DNA of 35,198 bases from a virus. Below, piece after piece: positions 23,131-31,073 of this stretch; position 1 is the first letter of the stretch; each line of letters opens with the position of its first letter. The translations under genes and the position numbers were made by a program. Location of the stretch: positions 1 to 35,198 of the IMG/VR virus record IMGVR_UViG_3300032134_000010. One strand, 5' to 3'. The notes beneath the pieces were generated by a model. That model worked only from the letters and a program-made list of their open reading frames with translations, was not told where the DNA came from and searched no databases.

Positions 23131-23410
23131 TGATTCCTTCATCTCCAAATAATATACTTAAAGCATAAGATGTGCCCGAACTTAAGCTTCCCAAAATTAT
23201 TGGGTTAACCCAGTTCAGGTCAAATGTAAATAGTTCTGTGTAGAAAGAAATTCCGTAAAGAAAAACGCCAACCCAAAATCCCAGACACATCGGGCAGTGA
23301 AAAAGCTCTCCAAAGAACCCCTCTTCTGGTCTCACTTTGTTAAAGATACTACCGTATACCAAGGTTTGTGTTAAACCCCAAGCGGCCAATATAAAATATA
23401 ATAATTCCAT
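23114..23410 (-). CDS. DUF1360-like small membrane protein
   Basis: 98 aa with two or three predicted membrane segments: LLYFILAAWGLTQTLVYG at the N-terminus, FWVGVFLYGISFY in the middle, and a C-terminal WVNPIILGSLSSGTSYALSIL. The CPMCLGFW motif (CxxCxGFW) is like that of the DUF1360 family found in phages and bacteria. Its function is unknown; the protein probably sits in the host inner membrane. It lies between head genes with 1-base spacing, an odd place for a membrane protein, which may mean a role in anchoring prohead assembly at the membrane; that is speculation. Confidence 0.6.
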   Translation of the reverse strand: MELLYFILAAWGLTQTLVYGSIFNKVRPEEGFFGELFHCPMCLGFWVGVFLYGISFYTELFTFDLNWVNPIILGSLSSGTSYALSILFGDEGINVKRN

Positions 23411-23411
23411 T

Positions 23412-24038
23412 CTAAAGCCTGTAAATCAGCCCATACGGCTTATGGCCCGGGTCAATCGAGCCCTTCTTCTTTTCGTGCGGAACTTCCCCTAGTTCAGTTG
23501 TTTCATCATCATCGGGGTCTGTATAGTGGCTTGATACTTCGTCATCGTAAGTCATTGATTGTTTAACAATAATGACTTCATCTTTTAAGAATTGATAGAT
23601 AGTAAAAAGGAGTGTCTCTAGGGTGTCTATTTTATCATTGATTGGATACTTGCACTCCAACGAACCAAATATATTTCCGGACTGTACGCTGTCTAGTTGC
23701 GCCATGCCGCGCCTGATTAAGAAATCAAAAAACTTGTCTTGGTAAGGATAAGGGTCATAATTTATTCCTCTTTTAGCAAAAGTTATTATTTTGTTCTTTG
23801 AAGGATCAATAATTATATCATATATCGGGTGATCAAAAATCATATAATTGCCGTCTAGAGTCTTTCTTATTTTTAGATAAACTGTGAGCGGATCTCTAAT
23901 TTTAATCTTTATTTTCGGTTCGGCCTTTTTGACAATGACCCTTAATAAATCTTCTTCTGGAGTTTGTTCTTCCGGAAGCTCTTCTTCTGGGTTTACAAAT
24001 AACTTAATAGCTTCTAAGATTTCGCTTTCTCTAATCAT
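23412..24038 (-). CDS. Conserved head-cluster protein, unknown
   Basis: 208 aa. An acidic Pro/Glu linker (PEEELPEEQTPEED near residue 17) is followed by a basic strand-rich domain (KIKIKIRDPLTVYLKIRKTL), YPYQDKFFDFLIRRG and a helix-rich C-terminal part, ending in a basic tail. No catalytic motif is visible. It overlaps the preceding core-like gene by 8 bases. In T4 the genes between portal and protease (67, 68) encode prohead core proteins, and that is a reasonable but unproven guess here. Confidence 0.55.
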   Translation of the reverse strand: MIRESEILEAIKLFVNPEEELPEEQTPEEDLLRVIVKKAEPKIKIKIRDPLTVYLKIRKTLDGNYMIFDHPIYDIIIDPSKNKIITFAKRGINYDPYPYQDKFFDFLIRRGMAQLDSVQSGNIFGSLECKYPINDKIDTLETLLFTIYQFLKDEVIIVKQSMTYDDEVSSHYTDPDDDETTELGEVPHEKKKGSIDPGHKPYGLIYRL

Positions 24039-24852
24039 TACTTTGTATCTCGCTAACCAACTCTTGTATTTTTAAGATCTTCTTAAGAATCTTTTCATTT
24101 ATATACTGCTCTTTGAAGCCGTCTATAACGCCGATCACCTCATTCATTTTGCTAAGCATGCCGGCATCTTTTTTTATCTCTTCTGTTTTTAGGGAGGTCT
24201 CTATGTGGCCTTTCAACCTTCCCAACTCTTCATTCAAAAAATACCTTAACTCTAAGCCGCTATCCTTAAAAGAACCTACATATTTTGAAAGCAATTCTTT
24301 TTGTTCTTCCAAGAGATTTCCGTATGTTTCATTAAACTTTTTAGAAAACACTTTAAGTTCAGTAGTATTAAGCCTCTTGGTTTTGACAGCCTGAGCCACT
24401 GGCTGAATCATATATGATACGATTTGTTTTTCCAGCATTATTTTCTTTTTTATCGGAGTACTTTGATTAAAAATCTGAGATATGCTAGCTATAGCCTTGT
24501 AGTTCGGAACAAAATTAGTAAAAACATCTGCAGACACCTTTTTGTTTATTCGCGACACAAGTTGTGATTGTGTGTCGAAGACGTTGCTGCTATTCAAGGA
24601 AAGATATACTCTTTTAACCTCGCTTACGATCTTCTCAGCGTCGTCTCTAGAGGCGCCCTTTGTTTCATATAAGTTCTTGTACAAAGAAAGCTCTTGAAAC
24701 AGCACTGTATTCTTATTGAAAAACTCAACCAAAACATCTTTGACAATCTTTTCTCTTGCGCGATCATCCCGAAGAGCCGCCTTTGTTAGCTCTCTAACAA
24801 GTGCTTCGAATAAAAAAGCTGTATTTCTCCGCTTATTGTGCTTCAACTTCAT
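24031..24852 (-). CDS. Putative prohead core/portal-associated protein
   Basis: 273 aa, Lys/Leu/Asn/Glu-rich and nearly all helical; it starts MKLKHNKRRNTAFLFEALV. I recall this N-terminus in marine myovirus proteins encoded next to the portal gene. The gene overlaps the portal end by 20 bases and the next gene by 8, so it is translationally linked to both. There are no membrane segments or enzymatic motifs. By position, between portal and protease, it matches the T4 core genes. A core protein is my best guess. Confidence 0.6.
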   Translation of the reverse strand: MKLKHNKRRNTAFLFEALVRELTKAALRDDRAREKIVKDVLVEFFNKNTVLFQELSLYKNLYETKGASRDDAEKIVSEVKRVYLSLNSSNVFDTQSQLVSRINKKVSADVFTNFVPNYKAIASISQIFNQSTPIKKKIMLEKQIVSYMIQPVAQAVKTKRLNTTELKVFSKKFNETYGNLLEEQKELLSKYVGSFKDSGLELRYFLNEELGRLKGHIETSLKTEEIKKDAGMLSKMNEVIGVIDGFKEQYINEKILKKILKIQELVSEIQSND

Positions 24853-26872
24853 CTCTCTTTTTCTCCAAGTTTCTAATCAAATTTTCGATTTCATTGCTTG
24901 ATCTAAACAATTTCTTTTCCGCGATAATGTTATAATTAGCTTTGTTTTCTGAAACTATTCCCTTAGACAGGCTATCAAAATTATATTTTAGGCCCAGACC
25001 TCTTTTGCCGCCTTGTCTGTGGCCGGCTTGAGACATCATGTTTTTCTTGCGAGGTACCGATCCTTTTCTCTTATCTAGTTCTTTTGGCACGGGCTTATAC
25101 CATTTGCCCTTTGATTTATCAGTTGTTGTTTCTGTGTTTCCAAGCATATCTTGTTTCTTAACTTTGTGCCACATATATTCGCCTTCGTCTCTCTTACCGG
25201 GCGGTGGGCCGGCCTCTTCTGGGGCCGCAAGGAGGCCATCAAAGCCCTCACCGGCTTCGGCTGGGGCTTCTGCTGCTTCTGGTGTCGGGGGCTCGCCGGC
25301 CATGTCTTCCATACCACCCATGTCTTCCATGCCGCCCATGTCTTCCATGCCGCCCATATCACCTAGGGCACCCATCTCGGCGGCTCCAGCAGCATCGCCG
25401 GCCACTTCTGCCACCTTGGCCATAGAAGCTTCAAGCTTTTTATCATAGAAACGTTCTCTCTGGTTTCTTACAAACTCCTCTTCGGAAATGGAAAGAATAT
25501 TTTTCGCGACCCATCTCTTACTAAACATTTGGCCAATGGCAGTGTCAACTAGGGCTAGTTTAGTATTCCAGTGTTCAAGCTCTTGCATCTCCGCAATTTT
25601 TGAAGGGTTGTGTAGTTTCATCTTAAAAGAAGTTAAATCTTCCCCTCTGTAACCCAGCGTGTATAAATGAACGATCGCTATTTTTTCTAATTCGGAAACA
25701 AGTGATCGCTGCAACCTTTGAATTGTCCGCGCAAATCGAATATCTTTTTGAGCTAATGTTGCCTTGTCTTCTTCGCCGCCTTCGCCGCGAATAAGATATG
25801 ACATTGGAATTTTAATTGCAGCAAACAGCTTGTCGCGCATATACTTAACATCGTCAATGGCAGTGGCCCATGTTGTGCCGCTTAAGTTTTCAATTTTAGT
25901 CCCGCTCTGCCCGCCGCGAACTGGAATATAAAAGTCTTCTTCGATCGAAGCCGGGTTATATCTCAAATCAACTTTGCCAGATTGTGTGTCAATAACGGAG
26001 TGACGCTTCATCTGAGTCATCGCTTTCTGCATGAATTGTTCGACATCTTCCGGAGGTACACCGCCGACATCGATATAAAAGATACGGCGATCGGGTGATC
26101 GTACAATACGATAAGCCATCATCGCATCTTCAAGCATTGTCAGTTGGCGCCAAATTCTTCTAGCCGGATCTAAAATACTAGTTCCATATGGCGCATATTT
26201 GTCGTTACCTAAAACCCTGAAGTGTGCGACTTGCCAATTTTCTAAAGTCATACCAGCGGCATTCCACTGAAACTGAATATAGCTTGGGTTGGTTTCATCT
26301 TGGCCTTCCAGTCTTTCGACTTCAGAAGGTGGCAGTCCTATAACATTTTTTATGCCTATTTCCTCATCAATGTCCAAGTATAAAAAGAAATCTCCATACT
26401 TAGACATTGTGCGGGCCCAGCTGTATAAGTTGTTTTCGACGTTTAATACTTGATAAAAAAGTGTATTTAATATTTCTTTGATTTCCAAGTTCAAACAATC
26501 AACTACGAGTAGCGGGCTATAATTTGTATGTGTTGTGATCTCGTCTGCATAAATATCGAGTGCCGAGGCCAACTCCGGGGTGAACTCCATTTGATCAAAA
26601 TCGGCATATCTTTCTGATCGGTTTTGGTTAAACATAATGTTTGCCAAAACGCTTTCAAACGGATTATAAGATTTCTTCTTAAATTGTTGGCCACTTGCTG
26701 ATTTAAACCTTTTTGCTGACTTATCTAAGTGGTGCTTTCTGCCCACTCTTACTTGCTGCCTTCTATAATTAACAATCGGGCCCGACAGCAACCTAGTTAA
26801 TTTCTTAAATAAGGTAGATTCTGAATTTCTTGGATTTCTTGGCGTAACTTGTCTTGTGTTTTTTCTAACCAT
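24833..26872 (-). CDS. 20: Portal protein (gp20)
   Basis: 679 aa. The body (about residues 1-490) has the gp20 pattern: FDQMEFTPELASALDIYADE near residue 93, PPSEVERLEGQDE, an arginine-rich RRIWRQLTMLEDAMMAYRIVRSPDRRIFYIDVGG stretch (read as pattern), and IKIPMSYLIRGEGGEED. T4 gp20 is 524 aa; this one carries an extra ~170-residue C-terminal region made of low-complexity Met/Gly/Glu/Asp repeats (three near-identical MEDMGG units), an Ala/Pro/Glu linker and a basic tail. Twelve copies should form the portal vertex that drives head nucleation and DNA entry. The terminase gene precedes it with 11 bases between. Confidence 0.88.
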   Translation of the reverse strand: MVRKNTRQVTPRNPRNSESTLFKKLTRLLSGPIVNYRRQQVRVGRKHHLDKSAKRFKSASGQQFKKKSYNPFESVLANIMFNQNRSERYADFDQMEFTPELASALDIYADEITTHTNYSPLLVVDCLNLEIKEILNTLFYQVLNVENNLYSWARTMSKYGDFFLYLDIDEEIGIKNVIGLPPSEVERLEGQDETNPSYIQFQWNAAGMTLENWQVAHFRVLGNDKYAPYGTSILDPARRIWRQLTMLEDAMMAYRIVRSPDRRIFYIDVGGVPPEDVEQFMQKAMTQMKRHSVIDTQSGKVDLRYNPASIEEDFYIPVRGGQSGTKIENLSGTTWATAIDDVKYMRDKLFAAIKIPMSYLIRGEGGEEDKATLAQKDIRFARTIQRLQRSLVSELEKIAIVHLYTLGYRGEDLTSFKMKLHNPSKIAEMQELEHWNTKLALVDTAIGQMFSKRWVAKNILSISEEEFVRNQRERFYDKKLEASMAKVAEVAGDAAGAAEMGALGDMGGMEDMGGMEDMGGMEDMAGEPPTPEAAEAPAEAGEGFDGLLAAPEEAGPPPGKRDEGEYMWHKVKKQDMLGNTETTTDKSKGKWYKPVPKELDKRKGSVPRKKNMMSQAGHRQGGKRGLGLKYNFDSLSKGIVSENKANYNIIAEKKLFRSSNEIENLIRNLEKKRDEVEAQ
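25301..25354 (-). repeat. 18-bp tandem repeat in portal gene
   Basis: Three head-to-tail copies of an 18-base unit (CATGTCTTCCATRCCRCC, plus strand) encode GGMEDM hexapeptides. The last two copies are identical; the first differs at two bases. A fourth, diverged copy follows at 25355-25372. Confidence 0.85.
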
Positions 26873-26883
26873 TATCTATTGCC

Positions 26884-28452
26884 CTATTTTACAAAAAACG
26901 GAATGCTGTTGAAATCATATCCTTTTTCCGAATTATTTTTTCTATAGCCGGCCATGCCCTTCATCTTCGTATCAAAAACACTTTTAGATGTCATGATCGA
27001 GCCGAGCATGGCCTTCTTGTATTCAGTCTCGTGGTGATTAGCAACCAATGCGGTTTCGCGGACCCAACATGCGATGGCGATTGCTAAAACTAAATCATCG
27101 TTATAGCCCCGCAAAGCTTCTGCCTTTCCGTTGTTCCAAACAAAAGTTTTGAGTTCGCTAAAGAGGCGCATTGACTTCACTCTTATGACCTTATTTCTTA
27201 CCAACTCTTCTAGCTTTGCCACAATGAGTGGCCGCGTTTTAACAGTCGTTGCAAACCCCGGGGTTGCGGAGCTCTGATGTTCCGCTAAGTATTGGTTAAC
27301 GTGCTCGTGGGTACCTTTTCTAGAGAAATATATGTTTGGGTGTTTTAATTCTCTTAGTTTATCTAAAACTGACATTCCTATAGAATTATTTTCAACCACC
27401 GTTAGACAAAAGCCATATTCTCTGCTCGTCTCGTAGAGCAGCGAAGCGTACATATCTAGAGGTAATTTTCCTTGATATTCTGCAACCTGTTCCATTGTTT
27501 CCGAATTAAAGATGTGAAAAGCAGAGTTGTCTTGTCCGTCCCCGCGTGCCACATCAGCAATTAAAAAGTATTTTTTTGTTGCGTCGAAGGTCTCCCAAAT
27601 CCATAAATTACGGTCGAAACCGGTTTTGTATTTTGGTTCTGTGGTACCTTCCTTTATTCTTTCTAGATCTTCGCCGGTCAGCAGTGTTTCGCCAGACATG
27701 TTGAAATTACACTGAAGCTCTTGTGCAACTTCCCGAACTGACATGTTGCGGCGCTCTTTTTCAAACCACTCATAATCTCTCTCTGGGTGTACATCCCACG
27801 GTAGACATATATTATTAAAATCATTTATGCCCTGCTCAGACTCGCTATATATCTTATGAAACATGTTCCCCACACCCTTTGGCGTAGAAGCAATGATACA
27901 ATCGCCGCCAGTGGACAGCGTTGGCAACAGACCAGCCCATAACTCGTCCAAACCCTCGATGATGGCGGCCTCATCAATAACTAATAAAGAAAGCGCCTCG
28001 GAGCGGCCGGCATCGCCAGAGGTTGAAATGGCCTTCACTTCGCTTTGGTTGTCTAGTTTAAATGAATTTCTGTTGTCGATAACTATCTTTGAGATCAACA
28101 TCCAGTCCGGTAAAGATTTTATAGCCAATTTAGTTTTTTTAACTAAGTTTGCAGCCGTATTTAATTTGGTTGCCATTACAACAACGTTCTTCCCTTTGTG
28201 AAATAACAAAAGCCAAGCCACATAAGCAGATATTGTAGTAGATATCCCAAGCTGTCGGGCCTTAAGAACGACATTGTAGCGGTGATCTATAAAATCCTTT
28301 ACTGTGTCCTTCTGAAAATCATAAAGCTTAAATGGTATTAATCCCTTAATGGGATGCGTAATCCTCACATAGTTGTCGATAAAATAAACCGGATCTCTGC
28401 CGCACTTAAGAAGTTCTTTTCTGATCTCTTTTTTGGTTAAACGGTATTTCAT
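26884..28452 (-). CDS. terL: Large terminase subunit (TerL, gp17)
   Basis: 522 aa (T4 gp17 is 610 aa). The ATPase half shows a deviant Walker A (KARQLGIST, residues 64-72), Walker B (LLVIDEAA, residues 156-163, with Glu161) and motif III (IASTPKG, residues 187-193). The nuclease half shows the RNase H-like acidic triad: IADVARG with Asp300, VVENN with Glu354, and YNDDLVLA with Asp452/453. TerL is the motor and headful nuclease that packages DNA through the portal. No clear Shine-Dalgarno site lies before the ATG (28452), so coupling with the upstream gene 11 bases away is likely. The portal gene follows directly, unlike T4, where genes 18 and 19 intervene. Confidence 0.95.
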   Translation of the reverse strand: MKYRLTKKEIRKELLKCGRDPVYFIDNYVRITHPIKGLIPFKLYDFQKDTVKDFIDHRYNVVLKARQLGISTTISAYVAWLLLFHKGKNVVVMATKLNTAANLVKKTKLAIKSLPDWMLISKIVIDNRNSFKLDNQSEVKAISTSGDAGRSEALSLLVIDEAAIIEGLDELWAGLLPTLSTGGDCIIASTPKGVGNMFHKIYSESEQGINDFNNICLPWDVHPERDYEWFEKERRNMSVREVAQELQCNFNMSGETLLTGEDLERIKEGTTEPKYKTGFDRNLWIWETFDATKKYFLIADVARGDGQDNSAFHIFNSETMEQVAEYQGKLPLDMYASLLYETSREYGFCLTVVENNSIGMSVLDKLRELKHPNIYFSRKGTHEHVNQYLAEHQSSATPGFATTVKTRPLIVAKLEELVRNKVIRVKSMRLFSELKTFVWNNGKAEALRGYNDDLVLAIAIACWVRETALVANHHETEYKKAMLGSIMTSKSVFDTKMKGMAGYRKNNSEKGYDFNSIPFFVK

Positions 28453-28463
28453 TAAACATTTGA

Positions 28464-29018
28464 CTAATAAGCTTTGTTATTTTTACCCAACTTCAAAAAG
28501 TTTTTAACGGCGTCATCAACACTTTTGATGTGCGGGTCTAACTCTCTGTCGTTGGCGTCCACAGCCATAGTGTCTTTCATATTCCCAATTGTGTAATATT
28601 TCGAAGATTGTACCCAGTTTCGCACACTGTTCATGCGTTGAATTACGGAATCAGCTTCGCCATCTGGTGATAAAGAGAGGCTTGTTCCTATCACCTTTTT
28701 ATATTCTTTCTTAAGAAACTTCACAATGTCATTAAACATTTGCTCAATTTCTTCTTCATATCTCGCTGGGCCGCGTCGGTGGATGTCTTTTAAGCTGACC
28801 TCTCCATGGTATTTAATACAAAGTTTGTTTCCATGGAAGTTCACACTAAAGCCATCCATTACCCTCTTATCGAGGAGGGGATTGCCTTTTTCCCTTTTAA
28901 GTCCAACTTCTATTCTTTCACCTTTGCTGTCATATCCATCATAGGCGTTTGCGGCAGCTTGGGAAATTCCCCTGACTATATCTAAAGTAGTCATCTTTTT
29001 ATTTTTTTTCTTGGGCAT
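28464..29018 (-). CDS. Conserved unknown beside terminase (small-terminase candidate)
   Basis: 184 aa. The first 10 residues are very basic (MPKKKNKKMT). The middle has a strand pattern FSVNFHGNKLCIKYHGEV followed by a helix-rich part (EEEIEQMFNDIVKFLKKEYKKVI) and a C-terminal region ending FLKLGKNNK. It lies directly before TerL and overlaps the Zn-finger gene by 20 bases, the usual place for a small terminase subunit, but no helix-turn-helix or coiled-coil ring is obvious. A DNA-packaging or structural role is inference; I do not recognise the family. Confidence 0.6.
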   Translation of the reverse strand: MPKKKNKKMTTLDIVRGISQAAANAYDGYDSKGERIEVGLKREKGNPLLDKRVMDGFSVNFHGNKLCIKYHGEVSLKDIHRRGPARYEEEIEQMFNDIVKFLKKEYKKVIGTSLSLSPDGEADSVIQRMNSVRNWVQSSKYYTIGNMKDTMAVDANDRELDPHIKSVDDAVKNFLKLGKNNKAY

Positions 29019-29397
29019 TTTCTGGTCTCCATCCTTTTAACCATCTTTCTTCACGGTTCTCGACGTAATGTACGAAGCATTTAAAACAACATTCATACTT
29101 ATTCATATAAATGTCGTCTTCTGCTTTAAAAGAATATGTCTCGCATACAGGACATATTCTCTTTACCTCTCTATTAATTAGTTTCTTGGGTACAAAAAAA
29201 CCACCGGCATCAATCTTCTCTTCATATTGTAATATATGCTCTTCTTCTGCAGAGCTTTCTTGTAGTTGTTTCAGATACTTTTCTTCTTTCTCTTTGTTCC
29301 AATAGCTTTCGGGGTTTTGAATCGCGGTTTCACCATATTTCTTTGCGATTGCTTGTTCAACTTTGGCTATATAATTTAAATCCTTTTTTGGCTTCAT
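28999..29397 (-). CDS. Zinc-finger protein of unknown role
   Basis: 132 aa. A Glu/Lys-rich helical first half is followed by a C-terminal zinc-ribbon-like set of cysteines: CPVC, then about 22 residues on, CCFKC. WLKGWRPENAQ ends the chain. The stop of the preceding gene overlaps its start (ATGA at 29397), so it is translated together with the membrane protein, and it overlaps the next gene by 20 bases. Position beside the terminase genes suggests a packaging or head function, but nothing in the sequence shows it. Confidence 0.65.
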   Translation of the reverse strand: MKPKKDLNYIAKVEQAIAKKYGETAIQNPESYWNKEKEEKYLKQLQESSAEEEHILQYEEKIDAGGFFVPKKLINREVKRICPVCETYSFKAEDDIYMNKYECCFKCFVHYVENREERWLKGWRPENAQEKK

Positions 29398-29843
29398 TTC
29401 GCAGTCTGCACCGCTGCATAGAATATGCCCATGGCCACAGATACGCCGACAATCACCCCACCTGTAAAGAACCAGTGATTATAGTCGTTGGGCTTTTCAA
29501 GCGTTATTTTCTGAAGATGATCGATTTCATTATTTTTAATTCTTATAATAGCATCGTATTTTTTTTCTGTAGCTTCCAGCGAAGTCTTAACCACAGAGGT
29601 AAACATATCACATCTGGCTGTTTCTTTGGCTAAGTTGTGCTTAAGCTGTAGTGTACACTCTAGTTGGCCCTTCTCTTTGGAGGCTAATAATACGGCGTTT
29701 GCTTGGTAGTTGTAAAGAATGCCGTTGAAGGGGGCCTTCTGGCCTTGTTTTATTTCTGCTACTTTGGGGGTTTCTGCGAAGGCAGTTAAGGGAAGCCAGA
29801 CTAAACTAAAGATCAGTGCCGTCGTGTAGATTTTTTTCATCAT
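29394..29843 (-). CDS. Exported protein with C-terminal membrane segment (lysis-related?)
   Basis: 149 aa. A signal peptide (KKIYTTALIFSLVWLPLTAFA, cut after AFA) is followed by a short GQKAPFNGILYN motif, a coiled-coil-like helix with two Cys (QLECTLQL, ARCDMF), and a C-terminal transmembrane segment (WFFTGGVIVGVSVAMGIFYAA). Both ends would be in or at the inner membrane with the middle in the periplasm. I recall the APF-G-L/Y start from phage proteins of this type. The start ATG pair (29843/29840) lies inside the 3' end of the i-spanin-like gene (38-base overlap), as for Rz/Rz1 pairs, but there is no lipobox Cys, so it is not a classic o-spanin. Lysis regulation is the best guess. Confidence 0.5.
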   Translation of the reverse strand: MMKKIYTTALIFSLVWLPLTAFAETPKVAEIKQGQKAPFNGILYNYQANAVLLASKEKGQLECTLQLKHNLAKETARCDMFTSVVKTSLEATEKKYDAIIRIKNNEIDHLQKITLEKPNDYNHWFFTGGVIVGVSVAMGIFYAAVQTAK

Positions 29844-30255
29844 CTGTTATAACCAGTTCAAAGCCAAATTGTTCAGCTATTTTTTTGACTCTGCCTTCAG
29901 GATCATTATGAGTCTCTTTGACAATTTCTTTAACCCTTTTCTTTTCCCACTCGCGCATTTTGAGGTTTTGCTTCTTATATTCATCATCAAGCTTCATAAG
30001 GGTTTTGCTGTAGTCCAAGATGAGTTTTTCTTTTTTATCCACCTCTTCTCGGTGGATCCGATTGATTGCGGATATTTCTTCTTTGTGGGATTGCTTGGTT
30101 AGTTTAAATGTTTGTTTGATGCTTTCGGTGTTTTTGTTTTTTCTAAATAAAACGACCACAACTACAGTGTAAGCAGCGAGAGCGAAGTATTGCCAGTATT
30201 TAATAATGGTTACGTATGCTTTCTTAAAAAATATTTTAATTGCTAACCAAGTCAT
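29806..30255 (-). CDS. i-spanin-like inner-membrane coiled-coil protein
   Basis: 149 aa. An N-terminal membrane segment (YWQYFALAAYTVVVVVLF, residues 20-37) is followed by a periplasmic Lys/Glu/Ile coiled coil (about residues 40-110), the layout of Rz-type inner-membrane spanins, which fuse inner and outer membranes at lysis. The ATG at 30255 has an AAGAG site. It overlaps the next gene by 38 bases, similar to Rz/Rz1 nesting. It would need an outer-membrane partner with a lipobox, which I do not see here. A structural membrane protein is an alternative. Confidence 0.5.
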   Translation of the reverse strand: MTWLAIKIFFKKAYVTIIKYWQYFALAAYTVVVVVLFRKNKNTESIKQTFKLTKQSHKEEISAINRIHREEVDKKEKLILDYSKTLMKLDDEYKKQNLKMREWEKKRVKEIVKETHNDPEGRVKKIAEQFGFELVITDDEKNLHDGTDL

Positions 30256-30263
30256 TTTTACTC

Positions 30264-30521
30264 TTAATAGCTATCATCAGGTGTATACATATGTTCACCA
30301 TCATATTCATCGTCGTAACCTTCATCGTCGCCCATCATCTCGGCCGACCAAGCCAGCAGCTTTTTTATAATTGATTCTAGAGCAGTGCGAGCGCCCGGAT
30401 CTTCTACACGGCTCACGGCCTTGTCAAGATCATCGATTAATATCTCCAGACGGACTGACGGTTTTGGTCGCTCGTCTTCCTCTTTCAAGTGCTTTCGCCA
30501 GTTTTCTAATAATAGTTTCAT
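30264..30521 (-). CDS. Cassette A1: small acidic protein with capsid-targeting-like N-terminus
   Basis: 85 aa. The first 15 residues, MKLLLENWRKHLKEE, are identical to those of A2 (30545-31060) and almost identical to A3 (32097-32435). After them come a charged helix and an acidic, Tyr/Asp-rich C-terminus. The tag ends in LKE, matching the (L/I)xE cleavage consensus of T4-type prohead proteases, so the tag may be a capsid-targeting sequence and the rest an internal head protein. The leader and coding tag are identical at DNA level to A2 over 57 bases. The protein body is unrelated to its neighbours. Function of the body is unknown. Confidence 0.7.
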   Translation of the reverse strand: MKLLLENWRKHLKEEDERPKPSVRLEILIDDLDKAVSRVEDPGARTALESIIKKLLAWSAEMMGDDEGYDDEYDGEHMYTPDDSY

Positions 30522-30534
30522 TGTTTATTTACCT
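30478..30534 (-). repeat. Cassette A repeat, copy 1
   Basis: 57 bases covering the ribosome site and the first ~15 codons of A1; identical to copy 2 (31017-31073) and similar to copy 3 (32396-32449). The repeat stops within the tag, and the protein bodies beyond it differ completely. Confidence 0.9.
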
Positions 30535-30550
30535 TATGTTTTTTCTAAAC
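30522..30550 (-). repeat. Shared leader, copy 1
   Basis: 29 bases identical to 31398-31426, running from just before the start codon back through the stop codon of the upstream gene (GTT TAG on the minus strand). It includes the AAGG ribosome site and TAAATAAACA. Confidence 0.85.
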
Positions 30551-31060
30551 TGACGCCGGATCATAGAGATCTAAGCCGTCATCATTATATTTCATGTAGT
30601 ATTGTTCACTGCCTGATGCGTAGTTGTCGATGTAATCCATGAGTTCTTTACGCGTAAATCCAGACTCTTTTTCTGCCTCATCCCACGGAATGAAACCGTC
30701 GTCATCGCCGGAAGGAGCGGCGCCGTGAATGTACGACCAGATGCGGCCATCACCGGTGTCATCAAGCTGGGCTTCTTCTTCGGGTGGCGCGGCGGCCTCT
30801 GCGGCGAAGTCCCTTACAAGCTTAAATATTTTTAGCAACTCATAATCAGGGTCTTCGCCGGCTTGTTCTTTCTCTGCTTCTGCTTGTGCAGCAGCCGTCG
30901 CGTCCTCGTCATTGGTTGCCCCTTCGATGAGCTCAACACCGATCTCGCCATACGATTTCACCTGCGCGTAATATGTGGCAGCAGCTTCAGCGGATCCTTC
31001 AGTTGGCAAGGTTGACTCCTCTTTCAAGTGCTTTCGCCAGTTTTCTAATAATAGTTTCAT
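30545..31060 (-). CDS. Cassette A2: acidic Ala/Glu-rich protein with capsid-targeting-like N-terminus
   Basis: 171 aa. The N-terminal 15 residues equal those of A1. The body is very acidic, with Ala/Glu/Asp-rich stretches (for example DEDATAAAQAEAEKEQ), WSYIHGAAPSGDDDG near residue 118, and an ELMDYIDNYA helix near the end. There is no membrane segment. The start has GGAGAGG. The gene follows cassette B1 so closely that the B1 stop TAA lies inside the shared leader. Like its siblings it is a candidate internal head protein; nothing more can be said of its activity. Confidence 0.7.
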   Translation of the reverse strand: MKLLLENWRKHLKEESTLPTEGSAEAAATYYAQVKSYGEIGVELIEGATNDEDATAAAQAEAEKEQAGEDPDYELLKIFKLVRDFAAEAAAPPEEEAQLDDTGDGRIWSYIHGAAPSGDDDGFIPWDEAEKESGFTRKELMDYIDNYASGSEQYYMKYNDDGLDLYDPASV

Positions 31061-31073
31061 TGTTTATTTACCT
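31017..31073 (-). repeat. Cassette A repeat, copy 2
   Basis: 57 bases identical to copy 1 (30478-30534). It covers the A2 start and reaches into the stop codon of B1. Confidence 0.9.

Noticed and set aside
25038-25448. Plus-strand open frame of 136 codons opposite the portal C-terminus
   Set aside because: Its Ser/Pro/Met repeats are only the complement of the portal MEDMGG repeat; no ribosome site.
29394-29843. Classic Rz1-type o-spanin or unimolecular spanin
   Set aside because: There is no lipobox cysteine after the signal peptide; the cleavage site fits signal peptidase I.
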